A DNA stretch of 64,000 nucleotides from UBA11524 sp963617205 (lineage in GTDB: Bacteria > Bacillota > Clostridia > Christensenellales > Aristaeellaceae): contig CAVEOA010000003.1 of assembly GCA_963617205.1 (NCBI GenBank), positions 1 through 64,000 on the forward strand, written 5' to 3'. A program made the position numbers and the translations under genes. The notes under the pieces are model-generated. The model was given only the letters and a program-made list of their open reading frames with translations. It had not been told where the DNA came from and did no database searches. Of the stretch, positions 41,395 through 48,955 are shown one piece after another. Position 1 is the stretch's first letter. The number at the start of each line of letters is the position of its first letter.

Positions 41395-42162
41395 ATGGCT
41401 GAACGGCTTTATTGCGCCCTGAACGGCGTTTCCTTTTCCTCGCTGGATGAGTCCATTCGCCTGCTGGACGTGCAGGAAATCTCGCCAACGCTTCGCAGTG
41501 TCACGGCGGACAGGCATACAGACGGCACATACCTGCTTGCGCGTCACCGGGCGTCGCTGCAAATCCGGCTGCGCTTCCTGATTGCCGAATACGGCGTCGC
41601 AAGGCGGAGCGAGCTGCTTCACCGCGTAATGGCATGGGCGGAGCAAGGCGGCAATCTGACGCTCGAAAAGCAGGGCATGCGCGTGCTGTCGGTCGTGTGC
41701 ACCTCGTTTCCGTCGCTGAGCGCACTGAACTGGCTCGAAACGCTCTCGCTGACGCTGACCGCCTACGACTGCCCCTACTGGGAGGACGCGGATGCAACGG
41801 TGCTGACGATGACGGACACGCTTGCCGTGACCGCGCCGGGCACTGCGCCGGAAACGCCGCTTGATGTGCTCATCACGAACGCGGGCAGCGCTGCCCTGAC
41901 GCGCATAAGCATCACGGCGGCGCAGCGCATTACGCTGAGCGGGCTGTCGATTCCATCCGGCGGACAGCTGCGCATTCATCACGATGCCGGCTATTTCGCG
42001 GTTGAATCGAAGCTTGGCGGCATATCGACCTCCGTGTTGTCCTGCCGGACCCCGGACAGCGCCGATGACCTGACGCTGCTGCCCGGGCAGGCGGTCGTCG
42101 TCAGCATTTCGGCGGACGCCGCCATTCAGGCGGAGCTTCGCTTCAAAGGGAGGTACTGCTGA
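41395..42162 (+). CDS. Distal tail (Dit)-like phage protein
   Basis: A 255-residue beta-rich protein. The N-terminal half (NGVSFSSLDESIRLLDV, then DGTYLLARHRASLQIRLRFLI and TAYDCPYWED) has the layout of the Dit/tail-tip family that forms the ring at the tail end. The C-terminal half resembles a jelly-roll-like galectin domain. It is encoded where the tail module should begin, but no tube or tape-measure gene precedes it. AGGGAGG precedes the ATG. Confidence 0.7.
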   Translation: MAERLYCALNGVSFSSLDESIRLLDVQEISPTLRSVTADRHTDGTYLLARHRASLQIRLRFLIAEYGVARRSELLHRVMAWAEQGGNLTLEKQGMRVLSVVCTSFPSLSALNWLETLSLTLTAYDCPYWEDADATVLTMTDTLAVTAPGTAPETPLDVLITNAGSAALTRISITAAQRITLSGLSIPSGGQLRIHHDAGYFAVESKLGGISTSVLSCRTPDSADDLTLLPGQAVVVSISADAAIQAELRFKGRYC

Positions 42163-43559
42163 TGAGCACGCATTTGCCGTGCCTGCTCCATGAAAACGGC
42201 GCGGACAGGGCGATTCTTCACCCCATCCGCCTGAACGTCAGCCGCGTGCTGACAGGGCTCTCCACCGCCGAGATGCTTCTGCCGGAGAGCGACCCGGAAA
42301 TTTCCGTGCGCGACCTTGTCCGCATAGAGGACGGCTTCGGCGATGCGATGATCTGCCGCATCCGCACCGTCACGCAGGAAGTCGGGCTTCGCCGGCGCGT
42401 GTCGCTGGAGCATGCGCTTGCAACGCTCTCGGATGACATGCTGCCTTCGCTGACATACGCCGAGACGCTGCCGAACGTGCTGACTACCATGCTGAGCTAT
42501 CAGACAAACGTCCGCTGGGCAGTCGGCGATGTGGACGATGCTGATTTGACCATCTCCGCCATCGGGCAGCCGCAGACGATTTATGCCGCCCTGAACGACC
42601 TGCTGGACATGCTGCCGCAGGAGCTTTCGCTGTCGTTTGACCAGACGCAGCGGCCATGGAAGCTCCATCTGCGCCGTCTGCCGGAGGATGTCACCTGCGA
42701 GGGCAGATTAGCGCGCAGTTTATCCGCCGTGCGCATCACGCGGGACGCCGGAAGCCTGTGCACACGCGTCTATCCCTACGGCTGCGGGCAGGGGCTTGAC
42801 CGCGTATCGCTCATGCCGCTGCTCGGGCGCGACTACCTCGATGCGGACACCATCGGCACGTGGGGGATTGCCGCACGCACCTTCACCAGCGACCAGATTA
42901 TGGACAGCGATACGCTCAAATCCGTCGCCGAACGGTATCTGGCGCGCCATTGCACGCCGACCGTCATGGTGGAGGTGCAGGCGATCGACCTGTCGCGCAT
43001 CACGGGAGAACCGCTCGACGCATTCCGGCTCGGTCAGAATTGCCGTCTGGTGCTGCCGGATGGCACGGCGCTCACGGAACGCATCTCCGTCCTGCATACG
43101 CCTGACGTGTTCGGCAAGCCCGGGCAGGTTACGATGACGCTTGCCAATCGCGAAGCCTCGCTGTCAGACGAAATTGCCGGACTGCTTCGCGACGTCCGCG
43201 CAAGCAAGCTCATCGGCGGCAAGCTGACCGACCTCGTCTTCCGCAACCGTGCAAGCGGCACATACACCGCGCCGATTGTCCATTACTTCACGCTCGATGA
43301 ATACCCGTCCGTGCTGTCATGCACGATGACGATGCGTCCTGACAACGGCGTGACCATCCAGACCATCATGATTGACGGCGTGGAAATCGCCTACTCCGTC
43401 TGGAAGACGCTGACGTTCGATGCGCTGCCATACCTCAGGCGCAGTGCAACGGGCGCCGTCGCGGCCGGTCAGCATGCGCTGCTGATGATGCCGACAAACC
43501 CCGGCGGCGGCGTCAACACGGTGGTCACGCTCAAGGTCATCGAGAAGATATCAGGCTGA
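42162..43559 (+). CDS. Tail-tip/Tal-like phage protein
   Basis: A 465-residue protein overlapping the Dit-like gene by one base (TGATG). The first 370 residues resemble the hub domains of tail-associated lysin/Tal proteins: CLLHENG, then SDPEISVRDLVRIEDG, and VTQEVGLRRRVSLEHAL, with SLCTRVYPYGCGQG later, a fingerprint of such hubs. The last 95 residues are beta-rich and differ from known peptidase ends, so no lytic domain is attached. It would form the particle tip. Confidence 0.7.
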   Translation: MSTHLPCLLHENGADRAILHPIRLNVSRVLTGLSTAEMLLPESDPEISVRDLVRIEDGFGDAMICRIRTVTQEVGLRRRVSLEHALATLSDDMLPSLTYAETLPNVLTTMLSYQTNVRWAVGDVDDADLTISAIGQPQTIYAALNDLLDMLPQELSLSFDQTQRPWKLHLRRLPEDVTCEGRLARSLSAVRITRDAGSLCTRVYPYGCGQGLDRVSLMPLLGRDYLDADTIGTWGIAARTFTSDQIMDSDTLKSVAERYLARHCTPTVMVEVQAIDLSRITGEPLDAFRLGQNCRLVLPDGTALTERISVLHTPDVFGKPGQVTMTLANREASLSDEIAGLLRDVRASKLIGGKLTDLVFRNRASGTYTAPIVHYFTLDEYPSVLSCTMTMRPDNGVTIQTIMIDGVEIAYSVWKTLTFDALPYLRRSATGAVAAGQHALLMMPTNPGGGVNTVVTLKVIEKISG

Positions 43560-43580
43560 TGAAAAGGAGGAATTATCTGA

Positions 43581-44249
43581 TTGCTGAATGCAGAACAGCT
43601 CATTGCCGATTTCGAGGCTTGCATCGGTTTCCCATATGCATCGCCCGGCACGAATGACGAGCGCGGCATCGACTGCTCGGGCCTGTTTGTCCGCGCATTC
43701 CGTTTGCAGGGCGCAAGCATCTACCACGGCAGCAACACCATCTGGCGCAGGCACCTCTCGCGCAAGGGCAGCATCACCGGCGAAGGCGATTTGACGCCCG
43801 GCATGGCGGTCTTCAAGTGGAAGGAGGCTACGCCGTCCAAATTTGATGACAACGAGGGCGATTTCTGCCACATCGGGCTTGTCACCCATGTTTCGCCGCT
43901 GCGCATCGTCCACGCGTCCACGGAGGGGATGCAGGTCAAGGCAGATACGAAGCTCGGCAAATGGCGCTATTGGGGCTGGCTGCGCGATGTCGCGGAGGAC
44001 GAAGCGCCATCCGAGAGGAAAGCGACCTGTCCGACGCTTCGCAGGGGCAGCCGCGGCGAGGACGTCAGGACGCTTCAAGCGCTGCTGATTGCGTGCGGCG
44101 CTTCGCTGGAAACGGATGGCATCTTCGGCAGTAAAACGCGCCGCGCCGTCAGACGCTTTCAGGCCGAAAACGGACTGGAAGCTGACGGCGTCGCCGGAAA
44201 AAACACATGGGCTGCCCTGATGAAGGAAACGGAGGGATTGAATGAGTGA
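43581..44249 (+). CDS. Endolysin: NlpC/P60-like peptidase with peptidoglycan-binding domain
   Basis: A 222-residue lysin. The NlpC/P60 catalytic part (about 1-140) shows GIDCSGLFVRAF with the Cys nucleophile and CHIGLVTHVSP with the His. A PG_binding_1 domain (about 155-215) has LRRGSRGEDVRTLQ and DGIFGSKTRRAV. It is smaller than many free-living murein hydrolases, has no signal peptide, and is followed by a holin, so release by the holin is expected. The start is TTG at 43581 after AAAAGGAGG. Confidence 0.88.
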   Translation: MLNAEQLIADFEACIGFPYASPGTNDERGIDCSGLFVRAFRLQGASIYHGSNTIWRRHLSRKGSITGEGDLTPGMAVFKWKEATPSKFDDNEGDFCHIGLVTHVSPLRIVHASTEGMQVKADTKLGKWRYWGWLRDVAEDEAPSERKATCPTLRRGSRGEDVRTLQALLIACGASLETDGIFGSKTRRAVRRFQAENGLEADGVAGKNTWAALMKETEGLNE

Positions 44250-44466
44250 ATCGGTGCTTGTCGCGCTGATTTCCGGCATCTGCACGCTGCTTGGCTCGTG
44301 CGCGGGCGTTGTCGCGTCCTCCCGGCTGACGCAGTATCGCCTTGCGCAGCTGGAAAAGCGCGTCGCACAGCATAACAACGTGATTGAACGCACCTACCGC
44401 CTCGAGGCGCGCATGGACGAGGCGGAGCATGGGCTGGAGAGCCTGAGAGAAAGGATGATTGCATGA
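44242..44466 (+). CDS. Small membrane/coiled-coil lysis accessory protein
   Basis: A 74-residue protein with one membrane helix (about 5-28) and a charged coiled coil with RVAQHNNVIERTYRLE, a signature of small proteins encoded between lysin and holin in clostridial phages. It overlaps the lysin stop and the holin start. It may regulate the holin or act in a spanin-like way, but no clear case can be made. Confidence 0.65.
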   Translation: MSESVLVALISGICTLLGSCAGVVASSRLTQYRLAQLEKRVAQHNNVIERTYRLEARMDEAEHGLESLRERMIA

Positions 44467-44690
44467 AAATCAACTGGTCGCTGCGTTTCCACAACAAGGT
44501 CTGGCTGACGACGCTGCTGGCAGTGGTGTGCACGTTCGTGTTTAACCTGCTGGAGCTGTTCGATGTTCAGGTGAATGTCGATCAGGAGCAGGTGCTTCAG
44601 CTGGGCGCGGCGGTTCTGTCGCTGCTGAGCGCGCTGGGCGTTGTCATTGACCCGACGACCCCGGGCATCAGCGACAGGAAAGAGGAATAA
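44463..44690 (+). CDS. Phage holin (phi-LC3 type)
   Basis: A 75-residue protein with two membrane helices (about 12-30 and 45-63) and the family-typical tail DPTTPGISDRKEE. It starts four bases inside the preceding gene. It would open the membrane for the endolysin. It is the last gene of the block. Confidence 0.85.
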   Translation: MKINWSLRFHNKVWLTTLLAVVCTFVFNLLELFDVQVNVDQEQVLQLGAAVLSLLSALGVVIDPTTPGISDRKEE

Positions 44691-44703
44691 AACTGTAAGC
44701 ATC

Positions 44704-44744
44704 AAAAAAGGGGGGATACACCGTGCAATAGCGGCGTATCCCCC
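44704..44744 (-). terminator. Terminator of the sufC-sufB operon (and end of the phage-derived block)
   Basis: GGGGGATAC and GTATCCCCC form a 9-bp stem; on the minus strand it is followed by CTTTTTTG. On the plus strand the T-run is absent, so it mainly serves the minus-strand genes. Confidence 0.8.
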
Positions 44745-44750
44745 TGCTGT

Positions 44751-45680
44751 TTACTTGAGGAACCCTGTGATAATCTGCTCCTCGGCCTCCTGCTCGGTCA
44801 GCCCGAGCGTCATGAGCTTGATGATCTGCTCGCCGGCGATTTTGCCGATGGCGGCCTCATGAATCAGCGCCGCATCGAGGTCATCCGCCTCAAGCTGCGG
44901 AATCGCGAGAATCTTCGCATGATCCATGATGATGGCATCGCACTCCGTGTGACCGGAGCAGGCTGCCTGCCCGACAAGGCGGCTGTCGAACTTCTGCCAG
45001 GAGCTGTCGCGTGCGACAGAGCGGCTCACAACGTCCGCGCTGCTGCCGGCGCCCTTCATCGTGACGATGTAGACGCTTTCCGCACGCTGGTCGCCATGCG
45101 TCATCAGCCTTTCGCGGACAACGAGCCGTGCGCCTGCATCGAGCTCAGCCGTCGTCGTGCGAACCGTGTTGTCCACGCCGCGAATCTGCACCATTTCCAT
45201 TTCCATGCTGCTGCCCTGCGCCAGATGCACCTCGGTCTGCGGATTCAGCAGCCGCTTGCCGGCGCCCTCACCGGAGCCGTAGTGCTTCTCGACATAGCGG
45301 ACGCGCGCGTTCTTCTCCACGAAGAAACGGTGCAGACCGTCGTGGCGCGAATCCTGCGCACCGCAGTTGTCGATGCCGCAGCCTGCCACAATCAGCACAT
45401 CGCTGCCTTCGCCGATGTAGAAATCGTTATAGACCATCTCGGTCAGACCGGTTTCGCTGAGGACAACGGGGATATGCACGCTCTCATTAATCGTGCCGGG
45501 CTTGATGCGGATGTCGATGCCGGACACGTCCGTCTTGGATTCGATGGAGATGTTCGCCGTGGATTTGCGCGACGCCATATGACCGTTTGCGCGGATGTTG
45601 TAGGCGCCCTCGGGAACGGTATGGAGGTCAGCCACCTCCTCCAGCAGCTTCCGCTGAATGGCTGAAAGCGGTTCGCTCAT
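44751..45680 (-). CDS. SufB/SufD-like Fe-S assembly scaffold, short form
   Basis: A 309-residue protein with the SufB/D beta-helix core and C-terminal helical part, much shorter than standard SufB (about 470). Recognised marks are MVYNDFYIGEGSDVLIVAGCGI, the Cys pair GCGIDNC, GHTECDAIIMD and the late IHEAAIGKI segment that includes the conserved His/Glu of the SufBD interface. It starts at ATG after AAAGGAGG, overlapping the sufC stop (ATGA). Only SufC and this protein are encoded here, with no SufS, SufU or full SufB, which matches the minimal SUF arrangement (SmsC-SmsB). It would build Fe-S clusters with SufC as the ATPase. Confidence 0.85.
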   Translation of the reverse strand: MSEPLSAIQRKLLEEVADLHTVPEGAYNIRANGHMASRKSTANISIESKTDVSGIDIRIKPGTINESVHIPVVLSETGLTEMVYNDFYIGEGSDVLIVAGCGIDNCGAQDSRHDGLHRFFVEKNARVRYVEKHYGSGEGAGKRLLNPQTEVHLAQGSSMEMEMVQIRGVDNTVRTTTAELDAGARLVVRERLMTHGDQRAESVYIVTMKGAGSSADVVSRSVARDSSWQKFDSRLVGQAACSGHTECDAIIMDHAKILAIPQLEADDLDAALIHEAAIGKIAGEQIIKLMTLGLTEQEAEEQIITGFLK

Positions 45681-46432
45681 TCTCTCTCCTCCTTTGCGCG
45701 GTTCTTCTCCAGCTGTGCACAGGCCTTGACGGCGGAGGAGGTGCCAAGAAGCGTCGGGAGAACCTCCTCGCGGCTGCCATGTGCGCGGATTCTGCCATCC
45801 GCCAGCACGACGATTTCGTCCGCGATGTTCAGGATGCGCTCCTGATGGCTGATGACGAGAATGGTGCGATCCTGCCGAACCTGCCGCATCCGCTCGAATA
45901 CGCTGATGAGATTCTGGAAGCTCCACAGGTCGATGCCTGCCTCCGGCTCGTCGAACACGCTCAGCTCCGTGCCGCGCGTCATCACCGTCGCGATTTCGAT
46001 GCGCTTGAGCTCGCCGCCGGACAGGCTTGCGTCCACCTCGCGGTTGACATAATCGCGCGCGCACAGCCCGACCTCGGACAGAATTGCGCACGCCTCGCTG
46101 ACTGTCAGGCGTTTTCCGGCGGCGATGCGCAGCAGATCAAGCACCGTCAGCCCCTTAAACCGGACCGGCTGCTGAAAGGCGTAGCTGATGCCCATTTTCG
46201 CGCGCTCGGTGACGGATTTGCCGACCAAATCAACGCCGTCGAGCCGAATGGAGCCGCTGGTAGGCTGCTCGATGCCGGCAATCATCTTCGCCAGCGTCGA
46301 TTTGCCGCCGCCGTTCGGGCCGGTAATCACCACAAATTTTCCGCTTTCTATTGTCAGGCTGACGTCCTGAAGGATTTCCTTCTTTCTGTCGTCTGTGCTG
46401 ACCTCAAACGTCAGCTGCTCGATTTGTAACAT
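45677..46432 (-). CDS. sufC: SufC-type ABC ATPase
   Basis: A 251-residue cytoplasmic ABC ATPase. It has Walker A GPNGGGKST, the Q-loop in YAFQQP, the signature LSGGELKR, Walker B LSVFDEPEAGIDLWS and the H-loop VISHQE. The Glu-Pro-Glu-Ala-Gly after Walker B is diagnostic of SufC. It is translationally coupled to the short SufB. A ribosome site GAGGTGG lies before ATG at 46432. The promoter and a Fur-box-like site lie within 90 bases upstream. Confidence 0.93.
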   Translation of the reverse strand: MLQIEQLTFEVSTDDRKKEILQDVSLTIESGKFVVITGPNGGGKSTLAKMIAGIEQPTSGSIRLDGVDLVGKSVTERAKMGISYAFQQPVRFKGLTVLDLLRIAAGKRLTVSEACAILSEVGLCARDYVNREVDASLSGGELKRIEIATVMTRGTELSVFDEPEAGIDLWSFQNLISVFERMRQVRQDRTILVISHQERILNIADEIVVLADGRIRAHGSREEVLPTLLGTSSAVKACAQLEKNRAKEERE

Positions 46433-46480
46433 GGATCCACCTCAATGCATGTGTTGAACTTGGGCGTATTCTTTGCCATT

Positions 46481-46492
46481 GATAATGATAAC
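46481..46492. promoter_or_regulatory. Fur-box-like site at the sufC promoter
   Basis: GATAATGATAAC is two hexamers of the GATAAT type that make up the Fur box. It overlaps the -10 of the sufC promoter (46485-46490), where binding would block transcription. Confidence 0.55.
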
Positions 46493-46513
46493 AGCTTGAC
46501 GGATGCATGTCAA
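46485..46513 (-). promoter_or_regulatory. Promoter of sufC-sufB
   Basis: On the minus strand TTGACA, exactly 17 bases, TATCAT. Leader of about 45 bases. Confidence 0.75.
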
Positions 46514-46525
46514 CCGTTTACAGCA

Positions 46526-46554
46526 GAAAACCGACCGCATTGCTGCAGCCGGTC
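46526..46554 (-). terminator. Probable terminator of hpf
   Basis: Minus strand: GACCG and CGGTC arms around GCTGCAGCAATG, followed by GGTTTTCTG. The stem is short, so confidence is moderate. Another imperfect hairpin (AGGCAG / CTGCCT) is at 46613-46632. Confidence 0.45.
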
Positions 46555-46646
46555 CTCCGCTATTCGATTGTTGAGGCAGCCTTATGTTTCAAGGCGAGAA
46601 CGAATGAATCTCGGGAGGCAGATTCCACTGCCTGTTGAAGGGAGCC

Positions 46647-47198
46647 TTATGCTTCCGGCTCCAGCAAACCCAGTTTTCCGTCCTTGCGCTGATACAACAC
46701 GTTGATGCGTTCCGTCTCCACGTTGACGAATGCAAAGAAGCTGTGACCCAGCATTTCCATCTGCACTGCCGCGTCCTCCACGGACATCGGGCGAACAGGG
46801 AAGGTCTTGCGGCGCACGACCTCGGGTACGTTCTCTTCGACGCCTGCATCGTCATCATCGATATACTCCAGCTCATCGTTGGCGAAGGCATCCTCACGGA
46901 TGCGCTTATCCAGCTTGGAGCGATGGCGGTGAATCTGCCGCTCGATCTTCGCCAGCGCCTGGTCAATCGCCAGGAACAGGTTATCGGGCTCAGACGCCTC
47001 GGAACGAAGAATGACGCCATTGCCCATCGGCACCGTAATCTCAACCGTACGGATATTGCGTTTGGGCTCCTTGCTCAGGCGAACCTGCATTTCGGTATCC
47101 GGCCACAGATAGCGCCCCATGCGCTCGGTCTTTTTCTCAATCCGGCGCGTTACGTGAGGGCTAACCACCATATTCTTCGCATAAATCGTCAACTTCAT
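46647..47198 (-). CDS. hpf: Ribosome hibernation promoting factor, long form
   Basis: A 183-residue protein that dimerises 70S ribosomes into inactive 100S particles in slow growth. The N-terminal HPF/RaiA domain (about 1-105) has the NMVVSPHVTRRIEKKTERM helix and the EITVPMGNGVILR strand. The C-terminal domain (about 125-183) has VRRKTFPVRPMSVEDAAVQ and LGHSFFAFVN, the long-form dimerisation part. A glutamate/aspartate-rich linker joins them. AAAGGAGC precedes ATG. Confidence 0.95.
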   Translation of the reverse strand: MKLTIYAKNMVVSPHVTRRIEKKTERMGRYLWPDTEMQVRLSKEPKRNIRTVEITVPMGNGVILRSEASEPDNLFLAIDQALAKIERQIHRHRSKLDKRIREDAFANDELEYIDDDDAGVEENVPEVVRRKTFPVRPMSVEDAAVQMEMLGHSFFAFVNVETERINVLYQRKDGKLGLLEPEA

Positions 47199-47313
47199 AC
47201 TCTCAGTGCTCCTTTCGCAGTTAAATCACGTGCGGAAGCACAGACAAAGATCATCGGGGCTTCCGCTGAAACTGATGCGCCATTGGCATCACACCCTTCC
47301 TCTCATCCTTGTG

Positions 47314-47319
47314 ATTATA
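47314..47319 (-). promoter_or_regulatory. Possible hpf promoter -10
   Basis: A perfect TATAAT on the minus strand about 115 bases upstream of hpf. The -35 (ATTTTT at 17 bases) is poor, so another sigma factor or an activator may be involved. Confidence 0.4.
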
Positions 47320-47398
47320 TATTTCGACGCGGATGAAAAAATTCCTTCTTCCATTGAAAAAAATATTTATTTTTTTGCCAGAACCGCCATTTCAGCCG

Positions 47399-48100
47399 TC
47401 AGGCCTGCTCCTTCCGAACCATGATGACCTGCATCTGCCGCTCCAGCGCCGGGATGACGCACTCCGCCAGACCGCCGTCAAGAAGCACATCGCGCATGAC
47501 GAGCACATCGATGTTCAGCATGTCGAACAGCGCGCTGTTGAATGCCTTCGTATAGGGACCGTTGACCGCGACGATGTGCTGCGGCGGAATGCCCGTTTCA
47601 TACGCCAGCGAAATGGCGTCGGGCGTCGGCGCAATGCGGCAGTACAGCCGCTCCTTGCGCTCAAACGGCACATAATGCGGCAGATAGTGGTAGTCGCCGG
47701 CAAGCAGCACGTTCTCCTGCTTCATCGATGCGATGGCCGCCATCGCCTCCACCGGATTGTCCACCCACTGCACGACCTCGCGCCATACCTCCTGCTCGTT
47801 CTCAAACGTCACGCGCTGATACTCGATGTTCAGCAGCTCGCAGGCGCGCTGAATGTTCCGCTGTGCTGTCACCGCGTAGGGCTGCGTCGCGTCGATGACC
47901 CTGCGCGGGTTCACCTGCTGAATATAGGCGAGCATCTGCCCCTCATCGAATCGCCCGACCTGGCAGTACGTTCCGATTGGCAGCTTTGATTTTGCAAATT
48001 CCGACGTCACGCTGACGATGACCTGCTTGCCGCGTCGCCGCATCGTCTGTGCCATTTCGCGGCTCTTCTGCGTGTTTCCGAAAATCAAAATCTTCTCCAT
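47399..48100 (-). CDS. cbiJ: Precorrin-6A reductase-like (CbiJ/CobK)
   Basis: A 233-residue NAD(P)H-binding protein. The opening ILIFGNTQKSREMA and VIDATQPYAVTAQRN match the CobK/CbiJ family (usual motif VIDATHPFA). The C-terminal half has RIAPTPDAISLA and DVLVMRDVLLDGG, where the family normally has the KDSG-type cofactor loop. It would reduce a precorrin in B12 ring synthesis. Only the adenosyltransferase gene is next to it; the rest of a B12 pathway is not in this window. ATG at 48100 is preferred to an upstream GTG because of its distance to AGGAG. Possibly a paralogue with another function. Confidence 0.75.
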   Translation of the reverse strand: MEKILIFGNTQKSREMAQTMRRRGKQVIVSVTSEFAKSKLPIGTYCQVGRFDEGQMLAYIQQVNPRRVIDATQPYAVTAQRNIQRACELLNIEYQRVTFENEQEVWREVVQWVDNPVEAMAAIASMKQENVLLAGDYHYLPHYVPFERKERLYCRIAPTPDAISLAYETGIPPQHIVAVNGPYTKAFNSALFDMLNIDVLVMRDVLLDGGLAECVIPALERQMQVIMVRKEQA

Positions 48101-48121
48101 CAGCAGCACACTCCTACGCTG

Positions 48122-48649
48122 TTAATATTCAATGCCCTGACGCGCCTGCAGCCCTTCTGTTTCATAAGGGTGCCGGTGCAGCGTCATTTCCGTCCAGTAG
48201 TCGGCATCATCCTTCAGCCATTGCGGCGACTGTCCGCCGGTCACGACCGTTTCGCACGCTTCCAGCGACGCCTGCACCAGCCGCTTCGCGTCCACCTTGC
48301 TGACCATGCCCAGCGTACATGCCGTGCCCAGCTCATCCAGCACGACCATCGCCGGCTTCTCCTCCTTCAGCAGGGCAAGCAGCCGCTGTACCTGCTCGGC
48401 ATACCGCTGCTTTTCGCGCTCGATTTCCGCCGTGCTCATCTCGTATGTGAATTTGCCTGACGTTTCCGGCAGAAGCAGCAGGCAGTTTTCCAGCGCAGAG
48501 AGCGCCTTCACCTCGCCTGAGCCGCCGTCCTTCAAAAACTGCGTGATGAGCACGCGCCTGCCGCTGCCCAGCATCCGCAGCGCCAGCCCCATTGCAGCCG
48601 TCGTCTTTCCCTGCCCGCTGCCGGTATAAAGATGCAGCTTGTTTTGCAC
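48122..48649 (-). CDS. btuR: Cob(I)alamin adenosyltransferase (CobA/BtuR type)
   Basis: A 175-residue corrinoid adenosyltransferase of the CobA/CobO/BtuR family. The P-loop is YTGSGQGKTTAAMGLALR, followed by VLITQFLKDGGSGE and a Walker B strand MVVLDELGTACTLG. Length is slightly below the norm (about 190). The start is GTG at 48649 after ACGGGGG; an in-frame ATG further upstream lies in an AT-rich region without a ribosome site. It is followed after 21 bases by the precorrin reductase gene in the same operon. Confidence 0.9.
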   Translation of the reverse strand: MQNKLHLYTGSGQGKTTAAMGLALRMLGSGRRVLITQFLKDGGSGEVKALSALENCLLLLPETSGKFTYEMSTAEIEREKQRYAEQVQRLLALLKEEKPAMVVLDELGTACTLGMVSKVDAKRLVQASLEACETVVTGGQSPQWLKDDADYWTEMTLHRHPYETEGLQARQGIEY

Positions 48650-48867
48650 AGTACCCCCGTTCTCTGCCGCGTGGCAGCTGTTTTCTTTGGTCTTTTCTTT
48701 CCTCTCAATTATAAAACGGTTTCGCCCGATTGTCAAGAACAATATGGAATCGATATGAATTTTTCGCTTTTTATTCCTGCAAATTGTGATGATTTCTTTG
48801 CGAATGATGGATAAATTTGCCGAAATCAGCGAAAACTTATTCAGTTCGATTTCGGACAGTAAACAGC

Positions 48868-48939
48868 AGGCTGACCGTTTCTGAAGCCGTCTCCAAAGGT
48901 CAGACGCTTTGGGAGGTGCATATCATTCCGGTCAGCCTG
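48868..48939 (-). other. Long-range inverted repeat after the phosphoglucomutase gene
   Basis: CAGGCTGACC (48868-48877) and GGTCAGCCTG (48930-48939) are perfect arms with an inner CGTCT / AGACG hairpin. The adjacent bases have no good T-run, so it may be an RNA 3'-end structure or a decayed repeat. The rest of 48743-48955 shows nothing else. Confidence 0.45.
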
Positions 48940-48955
48940 TATTATTTTTCGTTCC

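Larger units (their letters stand above)
35811..44744 (+). mobile_element. Compact phage-derived packaging/capsid/lysis block
   Basis: Fourteen collinear genes with short or overlapping junctions: small and large terminase, portal, scaffold, capsid, three connector-like proteins, a 62-residue protein, two tail-tip proteins, lysin, a TM/coiled-coil protein and holin. No integrase, repressor, replication, major tail, tape-measure or tail-fibre gene is present, and no attachment duplication is visible at the edges. Base and codon use look like the host's. It may be a remnant, or a retained gene-transfer-agent- or tailocin-like machine. Confidence 0.85.

Noticed and set aside
47199..47398. Cobalamin riboswitch near the B12 genes
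   Set aside because: The gap lies downstream of the B12 genes, and neither here nor before 48649 is a B12-box seen.
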